Positions 27,060-36,515 of a stretch of DNA of 64,000 nucleotides are shown one piece after another. The notes under the pieces were generated by a model. That model did no database searches and was not told where the DNA came from. It was given only the letters and a program-made list of their open reading frames with translations. The position numbers and the translations under genes were made by a program. Origin of the DNA: Denitratisoma sp. (GTDB lineage Bacteria; Pseudomonadota; Gammaproteobacteria; Burkholderiales; Rhodocyclaceae); NCBI GenBank assembly GCA_032027165.1, contig JAVSMO010000001.1, positions 3,128,323 through 3,192,322 on the forward strand. The letters run 5' to 3'. Numbering within the stretch: the first letter of the stretch is position 1; the number at the start of each line of letters is the position of its first letter.

Positions 27060-28118
27060 ATGAGCAATACTGATTTTTCGAATTCGCGCGTGCTGGTGGT
27101 TGGCGGTGCGGGTTTTGTCGGCAGCAACCTTGTCCACCAGATTCTCGAGCAGAACCCGCGCGAGATCATCATAGTCGATAACCTGCTGTCGTCCGACGTG
27201 GCCAACATTCCCGCCGATGCGCGCGCCCGCTTCGTTTTCGGCTCGATCACCGACGACAGGATTCTCGCCGCGCTGCCTGCGGACCTTGACTATGCCTTCC
27301 ATCTCGCCTGTTACCACGGCAACCAGTCGTCCATCGCCGACCCGATGGCGGATCACGACAACAACACGCTCACTTCCCTGAAGTTGTTCGATCGCCTCAA
27401 GAACATCAAGAACATCAAGAAGGTCGTCTATGCCGCCGCCGCTTGCGCCGTCGCCGAGAAGACCTATGACGCGCCGACGGCGACGACTGAGGATCAGCCG
27501 GTTACTCTTTACCACGACAGCCCCTACTCGATTTCCAAGATCATCGGCGAGCTCTACGGAAACTACTATTTCCAGCGCTATCAGCTGCCCATCGTCAAGG
27601 CCCGGTTTTCTAACGTCTACGGCCCGCGCGAAATCCTCGGGGCAGGGCAATGGCGCGGGACGGTGCATACCGTCTGGCGCAACGTGACACCTACGTTCAT
27701 CTGGCGCGCGCTGAACGGCGAGGCTTTGCCGCTGGACAATGGCGGCAACACCAGCCGCGACTTCATTTTCGTTGAAGACATGGCGCGCGGCCTGATGGCC
27801 TGTGCCTTGAAGGGTGCGGCTGGCGAAGTCTACAACCTGGCTACGGGCCGGGAGACCACCGTCCTGGAATTGGCGACGATTATCAACGAATACACCGGCA
27901 ACAAGACTCCCCTGGACTTGCGGCCGGCACGGGATTGGGATCGCTCCGGCAAACGCTTCGCTTCCACTGAGAAGGCGCAACGCCAACTCGGATTTGCCGC
28001 ACAGGTGGAGATGCGCGAAGGACTGCGCCGTACAGTTGAGTGGACCAGAGCGAATGCTGAACTGATTAAATGCAGTATTGCCAAGCACGACAAGCTGATG
28101 TCGCAGGTGACCTCTTAA
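27060..28118 (+). CDS. SDR-family NAD-dependent sugar epimerase, third of three
   Basis: The protein has 352 residues. It has VGGAGFVGSNLVHQIL, YSISK (YxxxK) and NVYGPREILGAGQWRGTVHT. At the catalytic Ser position the sequence reads YAAAACAVAE, so the Ser seems replaced by Ala or Cys, which suggests altered chemistry or reliance on another residue. It is more distant from the other two SDRs than they are from each other. A GTG at 27051 overlapping the previous stop is an alternative start. A repeated KNIKNIKK stretch lies near residue 120. Confidence 0.85.
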   Translation: MSNTDFSNSRVLVVGGAGFVGSNLVHQILEQNPREIIIVDNLLSSDVANIPADARARFVFGSITDDRILAALPADLDYAFHLACYHGNQSSIADPMADHDNNTLTSLKLFDRLKNIKNIKKVVYAAAACAVAEKTYDAPTATTEDQPVTLYHDSPYSISKIIGELYGNYYFQRYQLPIVKARFSNVYGPREILGAGQWRGTVHTVWRNVTPTFIWRALNGEALPLDNGGNTSRDFIFVEDMARGLMACALKGAAGEVYNLATGRETTVLELATIINEYTGNKTPLDLRPARDWDRSGKRFASTEKAQRQLGFAAQVEMREGLRRTVEWTRANAELIKCSIAKHDKLMSQVTS

Positions 28119-28138
28119 CCGATTAAGGACAGCACAGT

Positions 28139-28948
28139 ATGAGTTCGAGTACTGGCGTATTTCGATCTTTAAGTAACCTCACGCGCTATCGTCGTCGCCT
28201 GCTGGAGGGCGTGATGTTGGATGTGCGTCAGCAGTACACAGGCTCAGTCTTAGGCATCTTTTGGGCTTTCCTGTTCCCCTTGCTGCAACTCAGTATTTTT
28301 GCCGGACTTTATGCCGTTATCTTCAAGGTACGGCCTTCTGGCCTAACCGAATGGCAATATGTCTTGCTGGTCTTCTCCGGGTTGGTACCCTTGTTGGCCT
28401 TTAGCGCGATACTTACATCCTCAACTGGTTCGCTCACCGCCAACAAAAACTTACTTCTGAATACCGTATTTCCTGCGGAACTGATTCCGCTACGGTCAGC
28501 ATTGGCAGCCCACGTACCAGGAGTGTCTGGGCTGGTGATTACACTGATACTGGGGTTTGTACTAGGTCGAACCAGTTGGCAAGCCATCCTATTGGTGCCC
28601 GTGTTTTGGCTGTTGCTGGTTATGTTTGCAGTGGGGCTAGGCTGGTTGCTTTCCTTGTTTTCGTTAGTAGCAAAGGACATACAGCACGCATTAGGTCTGA
28701 TAGTCATGCTGATGATGATCTTGAGCCCGTTTGCCTACACCCCGGAAATGGTGCCATCGGCCATGAAGTTCATCATCTATCTCAATCCCTTGTCCTACTT
28801 TGTTCTGGTATTCCAGCAATTGATTGCATACGGTACCTGGCCAGACCTGACGCCGGTGCTGGGCTCGCTTATTCTGGGACTGGGAAGCTTTCTGCTGGGC
28901 TACGCCGTATTCCTAAAAGCAAAATTCGTGTTCTTTGACTATGCCTAA
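28139..28948 (+). CDS. wzm: ABC transporter permease for O-antigen export
   Basis: The protein has 269 residues and about six membrane segments, of the ABC-2 polysaccharide exporter type. The cytoplasmic N-terminal helix (LLEGVMLDVRQQYTGSVLGI) and the gate region (SPFAYTPEMVPSAMKFIIYL, NPLSYFVLVFQQ) match Wzm/KpsM-like permeases. It pairs with the ATPase encoded next, with an 8-nt overlap. From this gene on, GC content falls sharply. It would flip undecaprenyl-linked polymer across the inner membrane. Confidence 0.93.
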   Translation: MSSSTGVFRSLSNLTRYRRRLLEGVMLDVRQQYTGSVLGIFWAFLFPLLQLSIFAGLYAVIFKVRPSGLTEWQYVLLVFSGLVPLLAFSAILTSSTGSLTANKNLLLNTVFPAELIPLRSALAAHVPGVSGLVITLILGFVLGRTSWQAILLVPVFWLLLVMFAVGLGWLLSLFSLVAKDIQHALGLIVMLMMILSPFAYTPEMVPSAMKFIIYLNPLSYFVLVFQQLIAYGTWPDLTPVLGSLILGLGSFLLGYAVFLKAKFVFFDYA

Positions 28949-30419
28949 CGATTACGCGATAAGACTGCGGAACGTATCAAAAATATACAAACTGCATGGC
29001 AGCCAACGAGACCAGCTTGTCGACATACTGGGTTTGCATCGCTTTGGCATCAAACCGAGGGTACCTTGCAAGGAATTCATCGCGCTGGATAACATCAACT
29101 TGGAAGTGCCACGCGGGCACAGAATAGGAATTGTTGGCCGAAATGGGGCTGGTAAAACCACTCTGCTGAAGTTGCTCTGTGGAAACTTTGCCCCGACCAG
29201 TGGCACTGTCGAGGTAAATGGTGAGGTACAGGCACTGATGAATGTCGGCTTGGGTTTCCATCCGGAATACACCGGCCGAGAGAACGTCGAAGCATCTCTT
29301 CAGTACAATGGACTGAATCGCAACGAATACCAGCAGGCGATGGATGGCATCATCGAATTCTGCGAACTGGGCGATTTCCTAGATCAGCCGTTCAAAACCT
29401 ACTCACTGGGAATGCAGGCACGCTTGATGTTCGCGGCGGCTACAGCAATTCGCCCAGATATTTTGATCATTGACGAAGTTCTTGGGGCTGGAGACGCATA
29501 TTTTGTAGCGAAATCCAAAAAACGAGTTGAGCGATTGATAACGTCTGGGTGCACCATGCTCCTGGTTTCGCATTCCATGCAACAGGTGCTTGAGCTATGT
29601 GATGAGGCTATCTGGCTTGATGAAGGTTGTTTGCGCATGAGAGGCGAGGCATTTCTCGTTGTTAAGGCTTATGAGGAGTACTTGCATGGCCCTATCATAA
29701 GAGCAATGGGTGATGTCACAGCAGCGAAACAGAAAAATACCAACGATTCATCCGCAGCTAATATCAATACCCCAACTGAGCCCTTCCAATCGGTTATTGC
29801 TCGATCAATTAAACTACCTAAGGAAGTCTTTTTAAACGCACCAGGATTTCTCCCGCACGCGGAAACACCTAGTTTTCCCGTTGTAAATATCGGCAATCAA
29901 TTCGATTTTGTGGCTCCTGGTGGAGTCTCCCGGTGGGAATCCGAACCTGGCTTGAAAGTATGCGGATTTACGGTGGTTACCGAAAGAGGGCGTACGAATC
30001 AATTGGTTGCCCTGAGGCCCGCTAAAGTTATTATTTCCGTTTTGGCCGAGAGGGGAGGTAGTTATCACTGCCGCTATGGAATAGCTATTGATAATCACCT
30101 TGGTGCCGGGGTTGCGCGAATTTTCAGCCCACCCGATCAGTTTGAAATTACACAAGGTGAACATCGGCAGATAGAAATAATATTGAACCCAGTTCAAATT
30201 GGGCCCGGGGACTACACCATCGGTATAAGCATTTTAGACAACACGCCATTAGAACAACTAAATACTGCGTGTCGATATGATTTGTTAAGCAGAAGCTTTT
30301 CTATCAGCATTGAAATGCCGGACTCTCTGTCAATTTTGGGGGGGGCGTTTATCCCCTCAGCTGAATGGTGCTTCGAGCCGACACATGAACAACGTCAGCA
30401 CCTAGACACTAACCAATGA
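28941..30419 (+). CDS. wzt: O-antigen ABC exporter ATPase with C-terminal chain-binding domain
   Basis: The protein has 492 residues. The ATPase half has Walker A GRNGAGKT (near residue 67), signature YSLGMQAR, Walker B ILIIDEVLGAGD and the switch His in LLVSHS. A linker leads to a C-terminal domain (about residues 325-490) with the beta-rich pattern of Wzt carbohydrate-binding domains. In O8/O9a-type systems this domain recognises a terminal modification on the finished chain. The two methyltransferases downstream could provide such a cap. The ATG at 28941 is preferred over a TTG at 28935. Confidence 0.92.
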   Translation: MPNDYAIRLRNVSKIYKLHGSQRDQLVDILGLHRFGIKPRVPCKEFIALDNINLEVPRGHRIGIVGRNGAGKTTLLKLLCGNFAPTSGTVEVNGEVQALMNVGLGFHPEYTGRENVEASLQYNGLNRNEYQQAMDGIIEFCELGDFLDQPFKTYSLGMQARLMFAAATAIRPDILIIDEVLGAGDAYFVAKSKKRVERLITSGCTMLLVSHSMQQVLELCDEAIWLDEGCLRMRGEAFLVVKAYEEYLHGPIIRAMGDVTAAKQKNTNDSSAANINTPTEPFQSVIARSIKLPKEVFLNAPGFLPHAETPSFPVVNIGNQFDFVAPGGVSRWESEPGLKVCGFTVVTERGRTNQLVALRPAKVIISVLAERGGSYHCRYGIAIDNHLGAGVARIFSPPDQFEITQGEHRQIEIILNPVQIGPGDYTIGISILDNTPLEQLNTACRYDLLSRSFSISIEMPDSLSILGGAFIPSAEWCFEPTHEQRQHLDTNQ

Positions 30420-30434
30420 CCAAGGTAGCAATCA

Positions 30435-31331
30435 ATGCGACTATGCCCAAATTGCCGGAATGAATTGCGAGCCCCAGGTGTTTCTTGCGAGGCTTGCGGT
30501 TGGGAGCCACAACAACATGACGGCATACCGGTTTATCTATCAAATTCCGATCAAAGCGACAGTTCATTTGTTGATTATGTAAGCAACTATAAAAATCTGT
30601 CGGAGGGAGATCTACAACAGGAAATTGTTGACGGCGCGTACTTAAATAATCAAGCAGCGAAGTTAATTACATATTTAGGAGCAGATGGCTATGCATCTAT
30701 TCTCGAGGTTGGTGTTGGTCAGGGATTTTTGCTTAGAAAGCTTAAGGAAAAATACGATTCTGCCAATATCACGGCAGTTGATATCTCAATCCCGTTCTTA
30801 AAATACGTCAAATCCACTGTGGATGTGGAGTGCATGGCGGCGAATGCTGAGAATCTTCCGTTTAAGGAAGAGTTTGATCTGGTTGTCGCATCGGACATTC
30901 TTGAACACGTTATCAATCCGATTGATTTCTTATTAAGTGTGAATATCGCGCTCAAACCTGATGGGCTAATGGCGTTGCGAGTCCCTTTTGAAGACAACAT
31001 GCTTCAGTACTCTAAGCTGTTGGGATGCAAATACAAGTTTGCACACTTGCGGAATTTCTCAAAACGCAATCTCTCGCTTATTTTGAACCAAGCGGGTTTT
31101 CAGATCGAACGCATTCATTATGACGGGTACTACTTCTATCGCAGAAGATCTCCATTTAAGGAAGGAATCGGAAAGAGAAAGCTAGCGGCGCTGCTTAAAA
31201 GGTATTACCCAAGCGAAAGCGACGTGAGCAAAATCCCAAATTGGATAGGAAGGGCGGTGATGAAGCCATTAGAGATTGTTGTGATCGCTAGAAAAAGAAG
31301 AATAATCACTTCAATGAACGATGCTTCATGA
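30435..31331 (+). CDS. Class I SAM-dependent methyltransferase with N-terminal zinc ribbon
   Basis: The protein has 298 residues. It opens with CPNC and, about 15 residues later, CEACGWEP followed by DGIPVYL, a zinc-ribbon/Trm112-like module. The SAM-binding core follows: ILEVGVGQGFLLRKLK (motif I), ITAVDISIPFL (motif II) and DLVVASDILEHVINP. It is probably a sugar or chain-end methyltransferase of the polysaccharide. The acceptor is unknown. The gene is AT-rich like its neighbours. Confidence 0.85.
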   Translation: MRLCPNCRNELRAPGVSCEACGWEPQQHDGIPVYLSNSDQSDSSFVDYVSNYKNLSEGDLQQEIVDGAYLNNQAAKLITYLGADGYASILEVGVGQGFLLRKLKEKYDSANITAVDISIPFLKYVKSTVDVECMAANAENLPFKEEFDLVVASDILEHVINPIDFLLSVNIALKPDGLMALRVPFEDNMLQYSKLLGCKYKFAHLRNFSKRNLSLILNQAGFQIERIHYDGYYFYRRRSPFKEGIGKRKLAALLKRYYPSESDVSKIPNWIGRAVMKPLEIVVIARKRRIITSMNDAS

Positions 31332-31383
31332 CGCTGTTATTTTGTGTTCGAATCAATAAGGTAGGTAACGAGGGGGTGTAGCT

Positions 31384-32070
31384 GTGCAAATAGAGCCGAT
31401 TACGATTGTATTCATGGGAGATTCCATTACAGAAGGGCAATATGTTCACCATTCTCAAAGGTGGACAGAGCGGGTTACACGTGAGATACGTACCTTCGCA
31501 TCAGACCTGATCGACACGGACCAGCTTCACTTTTTCAACCGGGGGATTTCTGGTGAAACTACCCGGCAAGGACTAGAGCGTTTCCCTCGAGACGTGCAGG
31601 TATTGCAGCCTAATGTAATGACTCTTCAATTCGGCTTGAACGACTGTAATTGCTGGGACACAGACCGCGGGCTACCCAGAGTATCTGAGGCGGCATATAG
31701 AGCGAACTTGTTAGAAATGATCGCCCGCGCACGGGCATTTGGTGCGGCGCATATTATCTTGTCCACAAATCACCCAACACTTCGTCACCGGAAACTGATT
31801 TGCGGACAGACGTTGGAGGAGCGGCGTGTCCAATACAACGAAATCGTTAGGGAAGTAGCTAAGGAGGCAAATGTCATCCTATGTGATATTGAAAAGGCGT
31901 TTGCAAACGTTGATAGAGACCAGTTGAGCACCATGCTACTGCCTGAGCCTGACGTGTTGCATTTAAGCCAACTAGGTCACGAGAAATATGCCTCTGCAAT
32001 ATTCGTGTATATTGTTGAGGCGGTTAAGCAAGTAATTAAGGAGAAGAGAAATGGCAAAAAGTTCGACTGA
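31384..32070 (+). CDS. SGNH/GDSL-family hydrolase or O-acetyltransferase
   Basis: The protein has 228 residues from a GTG start with GAGGGGG upstream. SGNH blocks are all present: VFMGDSITEGQ (Ser nucleophile), FFNRGISGETTRQG (Gly), QFGLNDCNCW (Asn), and the C-terminal PDVLHLSQLGHEKYA (Asp and His). No signal peptide is seen, so it would act in the cytoplasm, probably adding or removing acyl groups on sugar intermediates. The 3' end overlaps the next methyltransferase by 20 nt. Confidence 0.88.
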   Translation: MQIEPITIVFMGDSITEGQYVHHSQRWTERVTREIRTFASDLIDTDQLHFFNRGISGETTRQGLERFPRDVQVLQPNVMTLQFGLNDCNCWDTDRGLPRVSEAAYRANLLEMIARARAFGAAHIILSTNHPTLRHRKLICGQTLEERRVQYNEIVREVAKEANVILCDIEKAFANVDRDQLSTMLLPEPDVLHLSQLGHEKYASAIFVYIVEAVKQVIKEKRNGKKFD

Positions 32071-32818
32071 TTTTCACTGGAACGAAAGAGCGGTGCGGGA
32101 AGCCAATGCTGAACTAGTGAACATTGCCGACGTATCACAGCGCGAATTGGAAACTGAATTTTTACTTCAGCATGTAAAGAGTACTGACCGGGTACTCGAG
32201 GTAGGTTGTGGCAATGGATTTTTGACCAACATACTCCGCGAAAACGTGGCCTATGTAGATGGTTTCGATTACGCAGAAAACATGATTGTTCAAGCTAAGA
32301 ACAAGTATGGCGAAAAGAACAATCGATTTTTCCACGACAATGTATTGGAGCCCAAGTTCTGGCAAGGACCTTATGACGCTATTGTATGCGTTCGTGTGCT
32401 TATCAATCTCCGTGATTTTGAGGAGCAGAAAGCTGCGCTCAACAATATGCGTAAAGCCTTGAAGCCTGGCGGCCGCCTATTGCTTGTGGAGGGTTACATT
32501 GACGGTTTTGAAGAGTTAAATAGGCTGCGTAGAAAATCGGGTATTGACCCGCTTGCTCCAGCCAAGATTAACTATTACAGCCGCTTGGGAGAAATGAAGG
32601 TTTTCTTAGAGCAGAACTTCGAGTTTCAGGACGAATTTCATACTGGCTGTTTCGATTTCCTAACTAGGGCTGTCTACCCCTCTCTTGTAGGCGCGTCAAA
32701 CGCTACCGGACACAGTGATTTTCATAGCAAGGTCTTGCCTGTTGTGAAAGCTTTCAACCCGGATCAATTTTCGCATCTGGCGCGACTTTGGGGTTTCAAG
32801 CTGATCAGGCTGCCCTGA
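32051..32818 (+). CDS. Class I SAM-dependent methyltransferase
   Basis: The protein has 255 residues. The SAM core: RVLEVGCGNGFLTNILRE, VDGFDYAENMIVQAK, YDAIVCVRVLINL and KPGGRLLLVEGYIDGFEEL. The start overlaps the SGNH gene by 20 nt, so both are translated together. With the zinc-ribbon methyltransferase it could methylate chain sugars or cap the chain for recognition by Wzt; no acceptor can be named. Confidence 0.85.
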   Translation: MAKSSTDFHWNERAVREANAELVNIADVSQRELETEFLLQHVKSTDRVLEVGCGNGFLTNILRENVAYVDGFDYAENMIVQAKNKYGEKNNRFFHDNVLEPKFWQGPYDAIVCVRVLINLRDFEEQKAALNNMRKALKPGGRLLLVEGYIDGFEELNRLRRKSGIDPLAPAKINYYSRLGEMKVFLEQNFEFQDEFHTGCFDFLTRAVYPSLVGASNATGHSDFHSKVLPVVKAFNPDQFSHLARLWGFKLIRLP

Positions 32819-32846
32819 CCGGAATATCTTTGTCGGAGAAGAGAAG

Positions 32847-34559
32847 TTGGGTGGCCAATCGAAAAAGAAAGTATTGCTTCTATGCAATTACTATCCGGGT
32901 GCTGCAGGGACGATTTTCGATCACATTTTTGCGTTCCCCAACCACTCTGAGAACGATTACTACATACTTTCCATACTTGGAAATTTGCCGAAGTGGTTGG
33001 ATCTGTCTCGATTTGACGCATTGGTATTTCATTACAGCCTTATTGCTTCCTACGACAACTACATTTCACCGGCCGATCGACTTCGTATTCGAGAATTTGC
33101 GGGGTTTAAGGCAGCGTTTGTGCAAGACGATTACCGATGGATTAACGATACCGTGAACGCGTTTGCCTATATGGGCATTCACGCACTCTTTCCTCTAACA
33201 GGACCTGAAATTATCGATCAGGTCTATAGCCCAACGAAATTGCCGGGAGTTCGAAAGACGACAGTCTTGGCAGGCTACGTGCCACAGGACTTAGTGAACA
33301 TTACTGTTAAACCATACACTGAGAGAAATCTAGATGTGGGGTATCGGGCGCGGAAGTTGCCTGCCTGGATGGGATCACACACACTGCAAAAATGGCAAAT
33401 CGCTGAGAAATTTCTTGCGGACGCGCCGCAGTATGGGCTTAAGGTGGATATTTCTTGTAGCGAAGAAGACCGCATTTATGGAGATCACTGGATTGAATTT
33501 CTTACGAACTGTAAAGCCACTCTAGGTACAGAAAGCGGAGCGAGCGTCTGTGATTTTACAGGGGACATACAGCGGAATGTTGAAGCACATCTTAGCCGGC
33601 ACCCTAATGAGAGTTTCGACAGACTTCATGATCTGTACTTTAAAGACGAAGACGGCAAGATCATGATGAACGTGATCTCCCCTCGTTGTTTTGAAGCGGC
33701 AGCATTACGAACACTCATGATTCTGTATGAGGGGCACTATTCAGGTGTGCTTACGCCTTGGCGTCATTATGTTCCGCTTAAGCGAGATCATTCAAACATG
33801 GATGAGGTGGTCCGCATCCTACGCTCTCCAGAAGCTGCAGGCGAAATTATCCAGCAAGCCTACGAGGAAGTGGCAAAAAACGAGAAGTATTCATATAGGG
33901 CCATGGTCCAGCTTGTAGATCGGATTATGCAGGAGGAGTGGCGTCCCTCCTTTGTGGCAGCAAAGAATGCCTACCTGGACGAAGAGTTTGAATGGCTAAA
34001 AGCCCACTTTCCAGCGATTCAAAGCTGGAATACACAAAAATTTCATGATCACTCGTTCTTCTTTTCAGCAAAGAGAGCTAACCGTCCAACCATAAAAGGC
34101 CCAGAGCTTGACGCCAATGCTAGTGGTATCGAGTTTGTTTTAGAGCGAACCATTAAGGTTGAAGGTGTGGCTATTCGCTGGGATACAGAATGTGCGCCTC
34201 CCCCGAAGATTTTTGAAATCGTTGGCTTAAAGGAGGGGCAGATTGCGAAGCAATGGACTCAGGAAAATTTAAGTAGAAAGGCCTTCCAACAGATTGATTG
34301 CTCCCTAGAAGATATATCCATTGACACGCTTCAAGTTCTGATTCGGAAATCTGACGAACCGAGCGCTGTGCTCGAAATAGTTGTGATGGGCGCAGATTCA
34401 TGCGTAACAGCACGGGTGCTCAAACAAAACAGCATGCGCTTTGTTTATTTCCTTCAATTTATTTGGAGCAAGCTGCCGGATCAGGTGCGAAAAGTGTTGC
34501 GCCCTGTAGCACAACGAATACGTACTATTCTAGAGTTTGGCAGCTTACGGCGGCCATAG
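32847..34559 (+). CDS. Putative glycosyltransferase with C-terminal beta-sandwich-like extension
   Basis: The protein has 570 residues from a probable TTG start with GGAGAAGAG upstream. Residues about 165-330 align with the protein at 36516 (DIGYRARKLP, ISPRCFEAAALR, EGHYSGVLTPWRHYVPL). That C-terminal block resembles the nucleotide-sugar half of CgeB-like GT-B enzymes. After residue about 400 there is an added domain (FVLERTIKVEGVAIRWDT, DTLQVLIRKSDEPSAVLEIV) with the feel of a discoidin or carbohydrate-binding sandwich. I do not recognise a named family. Glycosyltransferase function is inferred from motif pattern and position. Confidence 0.65.
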   Translation: MGGQSKKKVLLLCNYYPGAAGTIFDHIFAFPNHSENDYYILSILGNLPKWLDLSRFDALVFHYSLIASYDNYISPADRLRIREFAGFKAAFVQDDYRWINDTVNAFAYMGIHALFPLTGPEIIDQVYSPTKLPGVRKTTVLAGYVPQDLVNITVKPYTERNLDVGYRARKLPAWMGSHTLQKWQIAEKFLADAPQYGLKVDISCSEEDRIYGDHWIEFLTNCKATLGTESGASVCDFTGDIQRNVEAHLSRHPNESFDRLHDLYFKDEDGKIMMNVISPRCFEAAALRTLMILYEGHYSGVLTPWRHYVPLKRDHSNMDEVVRILRSPEAAGEIIQQAYEEVAKNEKYSYRAMVQLVDRIMQEEWRPSFVAAKNAYLDEEFEWLKAHFPAIQSWNTQKFHDHSFFFSAKRANRPTIKGPELDANASGIEFVLERTIKVEGVAIRWDTECAPPPKIFEIVGLKEGQIAKQWTQENLSRKAFQQIDCSLEDISIDTLQVLIRKSDEPSAVLEIVVMGADSCVTARVLKQNSMRFVYFLQFIWSKLPDQVRKVLRPVAQRIRTILEFGSLRRP

Positions 34560-34579
34560 TTGAATAGTAAGGCAGATAT

Positions 34580-36484
34580 ATGTGTGGAATTTTCGGCTTT
34601 GTCCTAAACCAACCTCGCTTAATACAAACATCTACGAGCGAGTTGGGAAGGGGAATGACCCTTCTCCGTCACCGGGGCCCCGATGGTGCAGGTACCTGGG
34701 TGTCTGGAAATGGCCAGATAGGGCTGGGGCATGTGCGATTGTCAATCATCGATTTGGAGGCTGGAGCGCAGCCAATGAAAAGCGATGATGGGCGATTTAC
34801 CATCATCTATAACGGTGAAATCTACAATTACATAGAGCTACGTGAAGAACTTGGGTTACAAGCATTCCGCACACATTCTGATACTGAGGTAATTCTCCGA
34901 GCATTTCAAAAGTGGGGAACTGATTGCGTCAGTCGATTGCGCGGAATGTTTGCGATTGCGATCTGGGATGACGTTGAAAAGAAATTGTTCTTGGCGCGAG
35001 ATCGTTTTGGCATCAAACCCCTATATTGGGCCAAGTCATCATCAGGTCTATATTTTGCTTCAGAGTTGAAGGCCATATTACCTTTTCTTGATCGTCGCGA
35101 GATAAATAAGGCTGCTCTTTCCGACTACTTTACCTTCCAATTCTGCCTTGGCGAGAAGAATCTAATGGATGGAGTCTGGCAACTGCCACCAGCCCATCTC
35201 GTGCAGTGCAGACCAGGAGAAACACCACGGCCGAAGCGTTACTGGGAAGTTCATTACGAGATCGATTACGACCACACGGAAAAATGGTTTACAGAGCGGT
35301 TGGTCGATTTGCTGGAAGATTCTGTGCGCGTTCATCTGCGCGCTGATGTCGAAGTTGGTAGTTATGTCAGCGGCGGTGTTGATTCAAGTTTGCTTGCTGT
35401 ATTGGCGCGCGATGTAAGGCCCGGAACGCGTTTTCAAATTTTCAACGGGCGCTTTACAGAGGGTTTGAATTTCGATGAGTCGCGTTATGCACAGGCTCTT
35501 GCTGATGAGCGCGATATGCAATTGCATGTCGCGGATATTGGCGAGCAGGACTTTGTTGATTATATAGCCAAGGTCATCTGGCATCTGGATCAGCCGACTG
35601 CCGGCCCAGGATCCTTTCCCCAGTACATGGTTTCGAAGCGGGTTGGCGAACGCATCAAGGTCGTGCTGGGCGGACAGGGCGGCGATGAGATTTTCGGGGG
35701 ATATGCGCGCTACCTTGTGGCGTACTTCGAACAGTGCATCAAGGGTGCTATCGAAGGCACTCTGCACAGCGGCAATTATCTGGTGACCTATGAATCGATC
35801 ATTCCCAATCTGGAAACATTGCGCCAATACAAGCCGATGCTGCGCGAATTTTGGGCGAAAGGATTATTTGGAGAGCGTGACGAGCGTTATTGGCGTCTTG
35901 TTAACCGCGCTAATACCTTTGGAGGGATACTGACAACAGACGTCCTCGATCAGACAAATACCTTTGAGGAATTCAAAGAGATTTATTGGGGTAGTAACGT
36001 TGGTAGTGAGTCATATTTTGATTCAATGACGCATTTTGATTTCAAAACGCTCCTGCCGGCACTTCTCCAAGTGGAAGACCGAATGAGCATGGCCCACGGG
36101 GTTGAGGCGAGAGTGCCGTTCCTTGATCATCCGCTCGTGGAGTTTGCTGCAACTATTCCAGCAGATATTAAGTTTAAGAACGGTGAGTTGAAACGGCTAC
36201 TCAGATCGGTATTTTCGCCGAAGTTGCCGACAGTAATTAGAGACCGAAAAGACAAGATGGGGTTCCCAGTACCATTGAATCTCTGGTTGAAGCGCGGAGG
36301 TCTTGCGCGTGATTTTATCGGGGACTTATTGGGGACAAGCCAAGCACAGACGAGACCGTACTTACGAGAAAAAATCCCGCTGGATGCGGTACTTGATTCA
36401 CAAAGTGATTATGGCAGAAATCTGTGGGCACTCATAAGCTTGGAGCTTTGGCATCGTCATTTCATTGATGCTAGCCAAGCGTAA
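34580..36484 (+). CDS. Asparagine synthase-like (glutamine-hydrolysing) amidotransferase, first of two
   Basis: The protein has 634 residues of the AsnB type. The N-terminal class II glutaminase has the catalytic Cys2 (MCGIFGF), RHRGPDGAG, YNGEIYNY and the SDTEV motif. The synthetase half has the PP-loop SYVSGGVDSSLLAVL and GGQGGDEIFGGY. In polysaccharide loci such proteins are thought to amidate uronic acids instead of aspartate. It lies in the AT-rich segment, between the two related putative glycosyltransferases. A housekeeping asparagine synthetase role is unlikely given this context and a second copy at 38976. Confidence 0.88.
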   Translation: MCGIFGFVLNQPRLIQTSTSELGRGMTLLRHRGPDGAGTWVSGNGQIGLGHVRLSIIDLEAGAQPMKSDDGRFTIIYNGEIYNYIELREELGLQAFRTHSDTEVILRAFQKWGTDCVSRLRGMFAIAIWDDVEKKLFLARDRFGIKPLYWAKSSSGLYFASELKAILPFLDRREINKAALSDYFTFQFCLGEKNLMDGVWQLPPAHLVQCRPGETPRPKRYWEVHYEIDYDHTEKWFTERLVDLLEDSVRVHLRADVEVGSYVSGGVDSSLLAVLARDVRPGTRFQIFNGRFTEGLNFDESRYAQALADERDMQLHVADIGEQDFVDYIAKVIWHLDQPTAGPGSFPQYMVSKRVGERIKVVLGGQGGDEIFGGYARYLVAYFEQCIKGAIEGTLHSGNYLVTYESIIPNLETLRQYKPMLREFWAKGLFGERDERYWRLVNRANTFGGILTTDVLDQTNTFEEFKEIYWGSNVGSESYFDSMTHFDFKTLLPALLQVEDRMSMAHGVEARVPFLDHPLVEFAATIPADIKFKNGELKRLLRSVFSPKLPTVIRDRKDKMGFPVPLNLWLKRGGLARDFIGDLLGTSQAQTRPYLREKIPLDAVLDSQSDYGRNLWALISLELWHRHFIDASQA

Positions 36485-36515
36485 AAAGTTAAGTGGCGTG
36501 CTTGGCTGACAACTA

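Noticed and set aside
34580..36484. Housekeeping asparagine synthetase
   Set aside because: It lies inside a polysaccharide locus, is AT-rich like its neighbours and has a second copy nearby; a sugar-amidating role fits better, though not proven.
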